Below are positions 1 to 7,635 of a DNA stretch of 45,717 nt, piece after piece. Each line of letters starts with the position of its first letter. Position 1 is the stretch's first letter. The DNA is taken from positions 1 through 45,717 of the forward strand of contig JAIRUW010000056.1 of the NCBI GenBank assembly GCA_031254195.1, written 5' to 3'. A model generated the notes under the pieces. That model had not been told where the DNA came from. It searched no databases and saw only the letters and a program-made list of their open reading frames with translations. The stretch comes from Oscillospiraceae bacterium (GTDB taxonomy: Bacteria > Bacillota > Clostridia > Oscillospirales > UBA929). A program made the position numbers and the translations under genes.

Positions 1-1
1 T

Positions 2-139
2 AAGGACGTAAACGGGGCGTGTGTTCAAGCTGGTTTTGATGTAATTTCGCTTATCGGCTACCCGCAAACCGTTGATATTGCTGGGTTTCTTGATAAGTTC
101 TGTAAGAACACTCCGACCACGAATCCCTTGAACCACTGA
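2..139 (+). CDS. C-terminal end of an unidentified protein (partial)
   Basis: An open frame enters from the left edge and stops at TGA 137-139, giving the last 45 residues of a protein (ending TTNPLNH). I do not recognise the family. The final codons form the left arm of the terminator hairpin that follows, which supports this being a genuine 3' end. The start lies outside the window. Confidence 0.5.
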   Translation, partial: KDVNGACVQAGFDVISLIGYPQTVDIAGFLDKFCKNTPTTNPLNH

Positions 140-157
140 GGTTCGAGGGATTTTTTC
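121..157 (+). terminator. Rho-independent terminator of the partial gene
   Basis: AATCCCTTGAACC pairs with GGTTCGAGGGATT, 13 pairs with one G-U wobble, around a short loop, followed by TTTTTC. The left arm lies inside the last codons of the upstream gene. Confidence 0.85.
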
Positions 158-209
158 TTTGCTCCGTTACCTTGTGCTCCTTCTTTGTTTATCCATTTTT
201 TAACAACGC

Positions 210-238
210 TTGACAAAACCTCTCATTTGTGTTACAGT
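210..238 (+). promoter_or_regulatory. Sigma-A type promoter of ilvE
   Basis: TTGACA at 210-215, a 17-nt spacer and TACAGT at 233-238. Transcription should begin near 245, downstream of the possible GTG start at 229. This argues for the ATG at 271 as the ilvE start. Confidence 0.75.
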
Positions 239-270
239 TCGAGGAATCAGCTAGAGAGGAAGTCGCCGCC

Positions 271-1332
271 ATGGATATACCCGTCACCAAAACCAAAGCG
301 CTAAAGCAAAAGCCCGCAGACGACATACTGGGCTTCGGACAGTATTTCACCGACCATATGTTTTTGATGGACTACGGCCCGGACAAGGGCTGGCATGACC
401 CGCGCATCGTTCCGCACGGCCCGCTGTCGCTCGACCCCGCCGCAATGTGCCTGCATTATGGGCAGGAGCTTTTTGAGGGTTTGAAAGCCTACCGCGGCGC
501 GGACGGACGGATTCGCTTATTCCGCTATATGGACAATATCCGCCGCTTCAACAACACCTGTGAACGGCTCGACATCCCCGCCATAGATGAGGCTGTTTTC
601 CGTGAAGCGCTGTTTTCTCTCCTCCGCGTGGAGGTGGAGTGGGCGCCCCATTCCGCCGACGCGTCGCTGTACATACGCCCCTTCCTGATCGCTACCGACC
701 CCTATATCGGCGTACGCAGTTCTAAGAAGTACCTTTTTATATTGCTGCTTTCCCCTGTCGGCGCGTATTATAAAGGCGGGCTGGCGCCCACCAAAATATA
801 CGTGGAGACGGAAGACGTACGCGCCGTGCGGGGCGGTCTGGGCAGTGTCAAAGCCGCCGCCAACTATGCCGCCACCCTCCGCGCCCAGACCCGGGCCGGG
901 GCCAAAGGCTTTACGCAGGTCATGTGGCTGGACGCCTTTGAGCGCAAGTATGTTGACGAGGTCGGCACCTCCAACGCCTTTTTCGTCATCGGCGGAACCG
1001 TCGTCACCCCCCCCATCGGCACCATCCTGCCCGGCATCACCCGCGATTCCTGCCTGCGCTTGCTGCGGGAATGGGGCATTCCCGCCGAGGAGCGGCAAAT
1101 CTCCATTGACGAGGTCTGGCAGGCACAGGCCGACGGACGGCTAGAGGAATGCTTCGCCACCGGCACCGCCGCCGTTGTATCCCCTGTCGGGCAGCTCTGT
1201 TATAACGGTGAAACCATCACCATCTCCGGCAATCAGGTCGGCCCCATCGCACAAAGGCTGTATGACACGCTGACCGGCATCCAGTGGGGACGGACGCCCG
1301 ACACGATGGGCTGGACGGAGATTCTGGCATAA
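271..1332 (+). CDS. ilvE: Branched-chain amino acid aminotransferase
   Basis: Pyridoxal-phosphate enzyme of fold type IV that interconverts leucine, isoleucine and valine with their 2-oxo acids using glutamate/2-oxoglutarate; cytoplasmic. The 353-residue protein has the family landmarks FEGLKAYR (about 68-75), the probable Schiff-base lysine K194 in SVKAAANYAATL, KYVDEVGTSNAFFV, and EECFATGTAAVVSPVG near the end. The length is normal for bacterial BCAT-II type enzymes. ATG 271 is chosen because AGAGAGGAAG lies 8 nt upstream and the promoter places the transcript start after the in-frame GTG at 229. It stands alone, between a terminator on the left and a bidirectional hairpin on the right. Confidence 0.95.
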   Translation: MDIPVTKTKALKQKPADDILGFGQYFTDHMFLMDYGPDKGWHDPRIVPHGPLSLDPAAMCLHYGQELFEGLKAYRGADGRIRLFRYMDNIRRFNNTCERLDIPAIDEAVFREALFSLLRVEVEWAPHSADASLYIRPFLIATDPYIGVRSSKKYLFILLLSPVGAYYKGGLAPTKIYVETEDVRAVRGGLGSVKAAANYAATLRAQTRAGAKGFTQVMWLDAFERKYVDEVGTSNAFFVIGGTVVTPPIGTILPGITRDSCLRLLREWGIPAEERQISIDEVWQAQADGRLEECFATGTAAVVSPVGQLCYNGETITISGNQVGPIAQRLYDTLTGIQWGRTPDTMGWTEILA

Positions 1333-1345
1333 AAGCAATCATATG

Positions 1346-1381
1346 AAAAGCGCCGCGAACTCTCGTCCGCCGCGCTTTTTT
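1346..1381. terminator. Hairpin between convergent genes, probably bidirectional
   Basis: AAAAGCGC pairs with GCGCTTTT with further GC pairing inside the loop. T-tracts lie outside both arms, so it can serve ilvE on the plus strand and the VTT-domain gene on the minus strand. Confidence 0.65.
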
Positions 1382-1385
1382 GTTG

Positions 1386-2063
1386 TCAGGAACTTGATTC
1401 CTGCTGCCGCTTTTTGATCAATCTTCTATAAACTATAATCCCGGCAATGCTCAACAGCCCTGTCACGCCGAAAATAGACAATGATACAATTAAATTTCCC
1501 TCACCCGCGCTTTCCCCCACGATCGTTGAGGTGATTACCGACGGGATTCGGGCAATTAAGGTAATGGTGATAAAATGGAGATATTTCATTTTCGTCATTC
1601 CGAGAAAATATGTGAGCAGGTCCTTAGGCGTTCCAGGGATGAAAAACAGGATGAACACGATTAAGTTGAGTTTTTTTTCATTCTGCAAAAATTTCAGCTT
1701 CTCATACATCTTTGAATCGGAGAACACGACAAACACTTTCTTCCCCAAGGTGCGGACAAGCAGGAATATCGCGGAGGAAGCAATCGCTATCCCAAGCATA
1801 CAAAGCAGAAAACCAACTATTTTGCCAAAAATATAGCCTGCCGCCAACTCGATGAACTCTCCCGGTATCAAGGCGAAGAAAATCTGCAAAATCTGGATTG
1901 CGATAAATATCAAATAGCCAAGTACGCCATAGGAGTTTATATACTCCTTAAACAAAGGGTAGTCGCCGTCAAACTGCGACAGGCTCCTCCAAAGTATAAC
2001 AGTGCCGGCAATAGCGACGGCGGCAAATGCAATGATGGAGATTATGCTGTAGATTCTTTTCAT
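1386..2063 (-). CDS. TVP38/TMEM64 (VTT/DedA-like) membrane protein
   Basis: 225-residue integral membrane protein with about five to six hydrophobic segments. The VTT signatures are ALIPGEFIELAAGYIFG in the middle and FFIPGTPKDLLTYFLGMTK later, the paired re-entrant motifs of the DedA/TVP38 superfamily. Members are linked to lipid scrambling or ion-coupled transport, but the substrate of TVP38 proteins is not settled. It ends in KKRQQESSS. It lies 7 nt downstream of the secreted HExxH protein on the same strand, so the two are probably cotranscribed. The pair is AT-richer than ilvE. Confidence 0.85.
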   Translation of the reverse strand: MKRIYSIISIIAFAAVAIAGTVILWRSLSQFDGDYPLFKEYINSYGVLGYLIFIAIQILQIFFALIPGEFIELAAGYIFGKIVGFLLCMLGIAIASSAIFLLVRTLGKKVFVVFSDSKMYEKLKFLQNEKKLNLIVFILFFIPGTPKDLLTYFLGMTKMKYLHFITITLIARIPSVITSTIVGESAGEGNLIVSLSIFGVTGLLSIAGIIVYRRLIKKRQQESSS

Positions 2064-2070
2064 CTATCCG

Positions 2071-3816
2071 TTACAACCCAAACTCTTTCTTCTCGCTTCG
2101 CGGCTTCTTGCCTGTCTCGCCTTTCCAAACACTCAGCGTTCCCGACATGGCCGTTACATCTAAATCCCTCGCGGCTGTGACCTTCACCGGGGTAGCGTCA
2201 TTGAGCTGATACCAGTCATTGGCTTTCAGCTTGATGGTGTCCTTGCTCGTTTTTGTGTTCGTCTTTATCTTGTACGTCGGCGCTTTGCCTAAGTTTGCCG
2301 GGGTCAGCTTGAACATCTTGCTTGCGGGAACATACTTGCTGCCGTTTGCTATCGGCGGGGTTCGGAATAGGTATGTAGTCTTGGCTTTGCCGGACTGTAT
2401 GTCAAACCCGCCATCGGGAAGGGGCTGCCACTCGCCGTCAGGGGTCTTCTTGTCGGTAGTATCCGCCCATTCATAAGCTAGCTTTGCCGCTATGCCGTCT
2501 TTCGTTTTGAGTGTCCATGTTTCGGAAGCAAAGAAGGGCCGCAGCTTTTCAGTGTTCTTCTTCGGGCGGGGGTCGATTTTGGGGAATGTAATAACTGTCG
2601 CATCTTTTGCGACGCCTTTTTTTTCAGCGGTATTAATGCAGCCTTTAATATCCTTAGCGTTCCATTTATCGGTAACCCAAAGCTCCAAGCTCTTGTCTAA
2701 TAACTTGGAAAACTTTGCATCTGTTGGCAATGCGCCTTTTTTCCACTTCTTACCGCCGTCGACACTGTACGCGGCGACGGTGTAATCGCTTGGCAGAGTG
2801 ATGGTTTCGTTGTTCAGGTCTATGTACCCGGTGCCAACGCTGTACTCCTCGGTGCCTTTCAAGCGGGAGGGGACGAGGACGATGCCCATGATCGCGGTGG
2901 GTCTGCGTCCATTCGTCGGGGTATATTGCCATGCTTCGGGCGGGACGCCCAGCATCCGCCTGGGGTTGAGCGGGTCGGGTATGCGATAGCCGAGCCAGTC
3001 CTCAAACCAGAATTTATCCTCTGGCAGAAGGAAATACCAATCTGAAAAAAGCAACAATCGCTCTCTCATTTCATATGAGTTAACGAGATAGTTGTAAAAG
3101 GTACTTCTATTGTGCAGCGCGTTTCGGTCTCCACTACTTATTACCCCAAACCCGGCAGGTACATCATACGGCAGCGGAAATCCCAACTCATCCCGAAACC
3201 AATATTCGGTAAGATGCAAAAACTCGTGGATTGCAGTGTGCGTAAAGTCCCATCTGTTCTGAAGGCCATGAGTATTGGGATTACCGACATAAGGAGGCAC
3301 TTCCATATAAACATCGCCAGATGAAGATGCTAAGCCGTAAGCATTGCTGCCATTGGGACTATTATTGGCGCCCCCTCCTCCGAAAGGCCAAAAGGCTATC
3401 CTTGAATCATATTCATCAAGCCGCACATCGTTTGTATCTTTCGTTATGTTCTTCATTACCATGTTGGATGATGGATACAATCTGACTTCTATTCTGTTGC
3501 TGCTGTTGCTTGTATAGGTGGGTGCTTCTTCTACTGTGATGTGATCAATTTGCACCTCCACCGCTTGATTGGTATAGTGCTCGATATACCATTTGAAGAG
3601 GTCGGCGGAATCAATAAACTCCTGCCTATGCCCCGGTCGAAATAGAGTTATGTTTCGCAACTCCGAACCCACCCAAACATTGACCTCCGGGACTTCTATC
3701 CAGGCCACCTTCCACACCGGCTTGCCGCTTGACGCTTGTGCTTGCGGAGCCGGGGCGAGCGGCAGCAGCGCCGCCGCCATTGCCAGCGCGAGTATATAAC
3801 AAATTAATTTCTTCAT
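2071..3816 (-). CDS. Secreted protein with HExxH zinc-protease-like motif
   Basis: 581-residue exported protein. It has a clear signal peptide (MKKLICYILALAMAAALLPL, cleavage probably after AQA). The central part contains AIHEFLHLTEYW with HEFLH at residues 197-201, a zincin-type metal-binding motif in a helix-like context, and the surrounding region is aromatic-rich. The C-terminal third (about 330-581) is lysine- and threonine-rich and resembles beta-sandwich segments of clostridial surface proteins; no SLH repeats are present. The start at 3816 is set by AGGGAGATT upstream and the signal peptide; an earlier in-frame ATG at 3870 would ruin the signal. I do not recognise the exact family, and protease activity is only suggested by the motif. 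Confidence 0.8.
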   Translation of the reverse strand: MKKLICYILALAMAAALLPLAPAPQAQASSGKPVWKVAWIEVPEVNVWVGSELRNITLFRPGHRQEFIDSADLFKWYIEHYTNQAVEVQIDHITVEEAPTYTSNSSNRIEVRLYPSSNMVMKNITKDTNDVRLDEYDSRIAFWPFGGGGANNSPNGSNAYGLASSSGDVYMEVPPYVGNPNTHGLQNRWDFTHTAIHEFLHLTEYWFRDELGFPLPYDVPAGFGVISSGDRNALHNRSTFYNYLVNSYEMRERLLLFSDWYFLLPEDKFWFEDWLGYRIPDPLNPRRMLGVPPEAWQYTPTNGRRPTAIMGIVLVPSRLKGTEEYSVGTGYIDLNNETITLPSDYTVAAYSVDGGKKWKKGALPTDAKFSKLLDKSLELWVTDKWNAKDIKGCINTAEKKGVAKDATVITFPKIDPRPKKNTEKLRPFFASETWTLKTKDGIAAKLAYEWADTTDKKTPDGEWQPLPDGGFDIQSGKAKTTYLFRTPPIANGSKYVPASKMFKLTPANLGKAPTYKIKTNTKTSKDTIKLKANDWYQLNDATPVKVTAARDLDVTAMSGTLSVWKGETGKKPRSEKKEFGL

Positions 3817-3941
3817 GAAACAATCTCCCTTCGTGGCAGAGCGTTGTTCCTTTATATTAGAATACCGCAAATTGCCTTTTTCGTCAATACATTCCTACGT
3901 TTTCTCACAAAAAACTCACAACGAAATCAAACTCCATGCGC

Positions 3942-3970
3942 TTGACAATCCCGCGCGCCCATGGTATAGT
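3942..3970 (+). promoter_or_regulatory. Promoter of the cobalamin-riboswitch operon
   Basis: TTGACA at 3942-3947, 17-nt spacer, TATAGT at 3965-3970. Predicted start near 3977, just before the riboswitch P1 stem. Confidence 0.8.
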
Positions 3971-3989
3971 GGTCAAAATTTCATATGGA

Positions 3990-4120
3990 GACATACCGTG
4001 CGCATTGGCAATGCTGGTGCGGATGAGGGAAATTGGGTGCGAATCCCAAGCAGTCCTGCTACCGTGATGACGCCGCTGATTAAGCGGCCCGTCTCAGTCG
4101 GAAGACCTACCGGTATGGTT
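3990..4120 (+). promoter_or_regulatory. Cobalamin (B12) riboswitch aptamer
   Basis: P1 is closed by CATACCG (3992-3998) and CGGTATG (4111-4117). The conserved core is present: GGTGCGAATCCC about 4036-4047, GCAGTCCTGCTACCGTGA at 4050-4067, and the B12-box-like GTCGGAAGACCTACC at 4097-4111. It lies in the 5' leader of a DUF4430/ECF operon, the expected kind of target. In this RNA class adenosyl- or methylcobalamin binding normally represses. Confidence 0.9.
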
Positions 4121-4156
4121 CCACAACACTTCACAGGTCATGGGGTTTGTGGCTCG

Positions 4157-4217
4157 CCGGGACGGCTGTCCCCGGTTTTGCGCTGATGTTAGCCCTTCTG
4201 TCCTGTGGATAGGAGGG
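4157..4217 (+). promoter_or_regulatory. Riboswitch expression platform with ribosome-site hairpin
   Basis: Two hairpins follow the aptamer. The first pairs CCGGGAC with GTCCCCGG (bulged) and is followed by TTTT at 4175-4178. The second, 4193-4217, pairs CCCTTCTGTCC with GGATAGGAGGG across a 3-nt loop (11 pairs, two G-U). Its right arm contains the Shine-Dalgarno sequence AGGAGG (4211-4216), 5 nt before the ATG. Closing the second stem would hide the ribosome binding site; a TTTT also follows it, so transcriptional control is possible too. Confidence 0.75.
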
Positions 4218-4221
4218 TTTT

Positions 4222-4629
4222 ATGGTTAAGCAAAAGAAAACAGCCCTGGCGTTCATCCTTGCGCTCGTTGTCCTGGCATCGGCATTCGCGACATTCTACT
4301 TCCTAACAAGGCCCGCCCCTGTCGAGGGAGAAAAGACGATCCATATCCAAATTGTCGCGGACGGGCAACCAACGCGTTCGGAGGCCATCAAAACAGACGC
4401 GGACTACCTGCGCGGGGCATTGGAGGAACAGGGCCTGATCGAGGGCGACGAGACAGCTTTCGGGCTGATGGTCAAGACAGTAGACGGCCGGACGGCGGAT
4501 GAGAGCATCCAGGAATGGTGGTGTTTCACAAAGGACGGCGAAATGCTCTTTACCGGCGTGGACGAAATCCCCATTGAAGACGGCGACCGCTTTGAGATCA
4601 CATTGACCGTGGGCTGGGATGACTTCTAA
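4222..4629 (+). CDS. Membrane-anchored DUF4430 (transcobalamin-like) protein
   Basis: 135 residues. An N-terminal hydrophobic segment (about 8-30, ALAFILALVVLASAFATFYF) acts as a signal anchor; there is no lipobox cysteine. The rest is a DUF4430 domain, the family related to the C-terminal domain of transcobalamin, with the typical order TRSEAIKTDADYLRGALEEQ, then EWWCFTKDGEMLFTGVDEIPIEDGDRFEITLT. It is the first gene after the B12 riboswitch and overlaps the ECF S-component gene by 11 nt. A role as an extracellular binder handing cobalamin or a corrinoid to the transporter is inferred from this context. Confidence 0.85.
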   Translation: MVKQKKTALAFILALVVLASAFATFYFLTRPAPVEGEKTIHIQIVADGQPTRSEAIKTDADYLRGALEEQGLIEGDETAFGLMVKTVDGRTADESIQEWWCFTKDGEMLFTGVDEIPIEDGDRFEITLTVGWDDF

Positions 4630-5149
4630 GGCCGCGCAGTCGGCCCGTACGGCAGCGGCAATGTCGCTCTGCGCATCGATATTGCTGGCCGTTCAGGTGG
4701 GGAAGGCGATGCTCTTCCCCTTTTTGCCGAATGTTGAGCTGGTATCCCTTTTGATCATGCTGTTTACGCGGGTTTTCGGGCGCAAGGTATTGTATATTAT
4801 CTATATTTTTGTGCTTTTACAGGGTGTGATCTATGGGTTCCATCTTTGGTGGGTCACATATCTGTATGTTTGGACGGTCCTCGCTTTTCTGACATGGCTG
4901 TGCCGCGCTTTCGATTCCCCGTGGTTTATGGCGGCGCTGTCGGGACTGTTTGGCCTGATGTTCGGCGCGCTGGACGCAATCCCCTACCTGTTTATCGGCG
5001 GCATCCCCATGGCTGTGTCCCGCTGGTTCGCCGGTATCCCGTTTGACCTCATCCACTGCGCCGGGAATTTTGCGCTCTGCCTTGCACTTTGGAAACCGCT
5101 GCAAAAAGCGCTCAGACTCTGTGCCGAGCGCTTTAGATTACAACCATAG
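4619..5149 (+). CDS. ECF transporter S component, predicted corrinoid specificity
   Basis: 176 residues with about five or six hydrophobic segments, sized like ECF S components. Features include VQVGKAMLFPFLPNVELVSLLIMLFTRVFG near the N terminus and SGLFGLMFGALDAIPYLFIGG in the middle. Riboswitch control and overlap with the DUF4430 gene point to cobalamin or a precursor as substrate (compare CbrT-type S components). No EcfA ATPase or EcfT gene is adjacent, so it probably shares a group II ECF energising module encoded elsewhere. Its stop codon lies inside the hairpin that ends the operon. Confidence 0.8.
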   Translation: MTSKAAQSARTAAAMSLCASILLAVQVGKAMLFPFLPNVELVSLLIMLFTRVFGRKVLYIIYIFVLLQGVIYGFHLWWVTYLYVWTVLAFLTWLCRAFDSPWFMAALSGLFGLMFGALDAIPYLFIGGIPMAVSRWFAGIPFDLIHCAGNFALCLALWKPLQKALRLCAERFRLQP

Positions 5150-5181
5150 CCCCTCATGCCTACGGCACAGAGGGGCTATGG
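5144..5181. terminator. Strong hairpin between convergent operons
   Basis: A perfect 12-bp stem, CCATAGCCCCTC with GAGGGGCTATGG, and a 14-nt loop. It includes the stop codon of the S-component gene. Neither side has a good U-tract, so efficiency as an intrinsic terminator is uncertain. Confidence 0.6.
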
Positions 5182-5198
5182 CACACAGCTCAAATTGC

Positions 5199-5411
5199 TT
5201 AGAGCTCTTCGGCCTCCGCGAGGTCGTCTTCATCCTCGTAATCGCAGCATTCGCTTCCGAAGAAATGCGCCTTTTTACGGGCAACATGGTCGCGCAGGGA
5301 TTCAAAGCCGCGCACTAGCACATCGAAATACTTGATGGCGAGCATGGTGACCGCGCCAACGACGATTAGAGAGATGAGCAGGCCGGATATGATCTTAAAC
5401 CAATTCTTCAT
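5199..5411 (-). CDS. Small single-span membrane protein, acidic tail
   Basis: 70 residues: a short N terminus (MKNWFK), one hydrophobic segment (about 7-28), an amphipathic stretch with RDHVARKKAHFF, and a C terminus very rich in Asp/Glu (DYEDEDDLAEAEEL) with a CC pair. Start 5411 has AGGAGG 8 nt upstream; the earlier in-frame ATG at 5435 does not. It is the last gene of the secA-ylqG-ylqH run. I do not recognise the family. It resembles small YtxH-like envelope proteins in layout only. Confidence 0.7.
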   Translation of the reverse strand: MKNWFKIISGLLISLIVVGAVTMLAIKYFDVLVRGFESLRDHVARKKAHFFGSECCDYEDEDDLAEAEEL

Positions 5412-5460
5412 GACAAAAACCTCCTCCATTTCCATTTACATCAGTATACTATAGTCCGTG

Positions 5461-5733
5461 TCATTTGGCAAGGGCTTTTTTATCGACCTCCGCCACATAT
5501 ATCAATATCTGTGCCACCACATGGTAAAGCTCCGGCGGGATCTCGTCGCCTATCTGAAGCATGTTCAGCATATGGGCAAGTTCCGGTTCTTCATGGATGG
5601 GGACCTTGTTCTCCTCTGCGATCTCTATGATACGCTCGGCGACATACCCTTTCCCTTGCGCCACCACATGCGGCACGCCGCGCGAAGGGTCATATTCCAG
5701 CACCACGGCTTCGCGGACGATTTTCTTCTTCAT
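5461..5733 (-). CDS. FlhB-like C-terminal domain protein (YlqH type)
   Basis: 90 residues matching only the cytoplasmic C-terminal domain of FlhB/YscU proteins: AVVLEYDPSRGVPHVVAQGKG, then EIAEENKVPIHEEPELAHML and IPPELYHVVAQILIYV. The NPTH self-cleavage loop and membrane part of true FlhB are missing, as in B. subtilis YlqH. Its ATG overlaps the stop of the FliK-like gene (ATGA), so the two are translationally coupled. Its function outside flagella is unknown. Confidence 0.85.
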   Translation of the reverse strand: MKKKIVREAVVLEYDPSRGVPHVVAQGKGYVAERIIEIAEENKVPIHEEPELAHMLNMLQIGDEIPPELYHVVAQILIYVAEVDKKALAK

Positions 5734-7604
5734 ACCGTTCTGTTAAACCTGTAGCGCCCCGCTCTTACGGCGCGGCCTTTCTCCACCGCGGCAGGCGGCA
5801 GCGGTTCTTCCCGCGCAACGGCGGCGGTCACCCGCTCCAGGCGGTAGCCCCGCGCTTCCAGCAGTCCGGCCAGTTCCGGCAAACCGGCGCAGAACAAGCC
5901 CGCCGCTTCGTCCGTCCGCAGGGAGAAATCAGCCTCCACCCCTGTCCCGATGACCTTGATGAAGCCCTCGACGGTCCCGAGGTTTGCCGTTTTCAGCGAG
6001 ACGAACAGGGTTGCGTTCTGCGGGTCTATTTTCTTCTTTTCCGTGCTGTCGTTGAAGACATATAACTGCGCCGTCGTACGCTCCCCGTTGATTGTGATGG
6101 GAAGCTGGGCGAATGCCGCGCAGTGGTTAATCTGCTCCGCAAACCGCAGAGTCTGTACGATCTCGCGGGCGGTGTTCAGCAGTTCGGTACGCGTCTGTAC
6201 GGGCAATTCCCGCGCCGTTTCGATAACGCTTGTCAGCAGCCGCCCGATCTCGCGGGTCAGCTTAGGCGGGTCAAGCTCCCAAGGCAGCTCCCGGTTTCGG
6301 CCCGGCGCTACTCTGGCGAACAGGGCGTCGAGGAGTTCGCGGATGAACGGGGCAGTTTCCGGCTGGGGCGCTGCTTGGTTCGGTTGTGTCGCCGTGTGCT
6401 GAGACCGAACGGCAGGCGATGCCTCTGCCAGCGGCTTTGCGGGTTCCGCCGTCACAGTTTGCCCTACCTCAGTTTGTGCGGTCTGTACAGGCTCCGTCAG
6501 TGAGGGAAGCGAAGAGGAAGGCAAAGGCGGGGATAGGATGTTGAGCGGGCTTTGCGGTGATTGTACGATTTGCGAGCCTTGCGGGGGAGCTTGCGCGGAA
6601 GGATTTGCTTGCACCGTCTGGGGCGGTTGCTGTGCTTGCGTTGCGGGCGGAGTCGGTTGTGCCGCGGGTTCCGCCGCCACGGAGAGCGGTTGCGGCGTGT
6701 TACCGGCAACAGCGGCTGTAGGAGGAGCGGGCGCTTCCCCTTGCGCGTATACTGCCTGTGCTACTTGTGCTTGGGATATATTTTGCTGCGGCGTTTGTGG
6801 CTGTGCCATAACTTGCTGTTGTGCTAGTGGTGTTTGCGGTGTCTGCGGGGCCGGAGGCGCACTTGAATCTGCTACCGGAACGGGTACCGGCTGAAAATGC
6901 GAGGATGGTATAGCTGACTGCACCATGGGGGCTCGCGAAGTCACCGGCTGCGGTGCCGCCTGCCCTACTGTCCCCGATTGCGGAAGCTGTACCGGCTGCT
7001 GCGTCCCCGGAGGCGCTTGCTTTCCGGCAGGAAGGATGTCCAGCAGCTTTTGCAGCAGCGCTCCCAGCTGCGCCTGCGGTTGCGTCACGGCTTGGTACCG
7101 CGCGACCGTCTCTCGGTTGATGGGGATATTGTGTTTGGCCATGAAAACAGCCTGTTCCGGCGTAAGCCCCTCAAACGCGGCGGCGGTTTTGATCAGCGCG
7201 GCAAATTGCTTTGGCGTAAATGGCGCTTGCTGGAGCAGAGACTCTCGCGCCAGCGCCAGATGAAACTCGCTCGAGGGCGCTTTCATCGCTTTGAGGAAGG
7301 TCTCCGCCGATGAAGCCCCCTCCCCTGTGATCTCCACCATCGGGACGCCGCCGCGCACCTCCGTGACGGTCAGCGCGACCCGCTGTCCCGGCACAAGCGT
7401 CCTGCCGGCGAGTATTTCCGCCAAAAACCGCTGCCCGTTCGGCATTTTGAGCGTCAGTGTGCCGTCCGGTTTCACTTCCATGACCTCGGCCGTAACCTTA
7501 TCGCCCTCTACAAGCTGGACCGGCTCCCCGCTTTCGTTGGTCAGCGGCACCTGTCTGCCATACAGGGCATTTACCGGGGTTGACACAGACGCTCCGATGT
7601 TCAT
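5730..7604 (-). CDS. FliK-like (YlqG type) hook-length-control domain protein
   Basis: 624 residues. The N-terminal 100 include VEGDKVTAEVMEVKPDGTLTLKMPNGQ, a small beta domain. About residues 190-420 are low-complexity and extremely rich in Pro, Gln and Ala (many PQTP, QPQ, QAPP units), likely an extended linker. The C-terminal about 200 residues (from ELPWELDPPKLTREIGRLL, through ITINGERTTAQLYVFND and GFIKVIGTGVEADFSLRTD) match the FliK C-terminal domain. The pairing with an FlhB tail mirrors the FliK/FlhB partnership, but no flagellar gene lies nearby. It follows secA by about 30 nt. Confidence 0.85.
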   Translation of the reverse strand: MNIGASVSTPVNALYGRQVPLTNESGEPVQLVEGDKVTAEVMEVKPDGTLTLKMPNGQRFLAEILAGRTLVPGQRVALTVTEVRGGVPMVEITGEGASSAETFLKAMKAPSSEFHLALARESLLQQAPFTPKQFAALIKTAAAFEGLTPEQAVFMAKHNIPINRETVARYQAVTQPQAQLGALLQKLLDILPAGKQAPPGTQQPVQLPQSGTVGQAAPQPVTSRAPMVQSAIPSSHFQPVPVPVADSSAPPAPQTPQTPLAQQQVMAQPQTPQQNISQAQVAQAVYAQGEAPAPPTAAVAGNTPQPLSVAAEPAAQPTPPATQAQQPPQTVQANPSAQAPPQGSQIVQSPQSPLNILSPPLPSSSLPSLTEPVQTAQTEVGQTVTAEPAKPLAEASPAVRSQHTATQPNQAAPQPETAPFIRELLDALFARVAPGRNRELPWELDPPKLTREIGRLLTSVIETARELPVQTRTELLNTAREIVQTLRFAEQINHCAAFAQLPITINGERTTAQLYVFNDSTEKKKIDPQNATLFVSLKTANLGTVEGFIKVIGTGVEADFSLRTDEAAGLFCAGLPELAGLLEARGYRLERVTAAVAREEPLPPAAVEKGRAVRAGRYRFNRTV

Positions 7605-7635
7605 ACGATCACCTCATGTCACGCTCCGCGACGCC

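Noticed and set aside
3815..4186. Open frame running through the riboswitch leader
   Set aside because: It overlaps the aptamer and promoter, and its sequence is explained by RNA structure.
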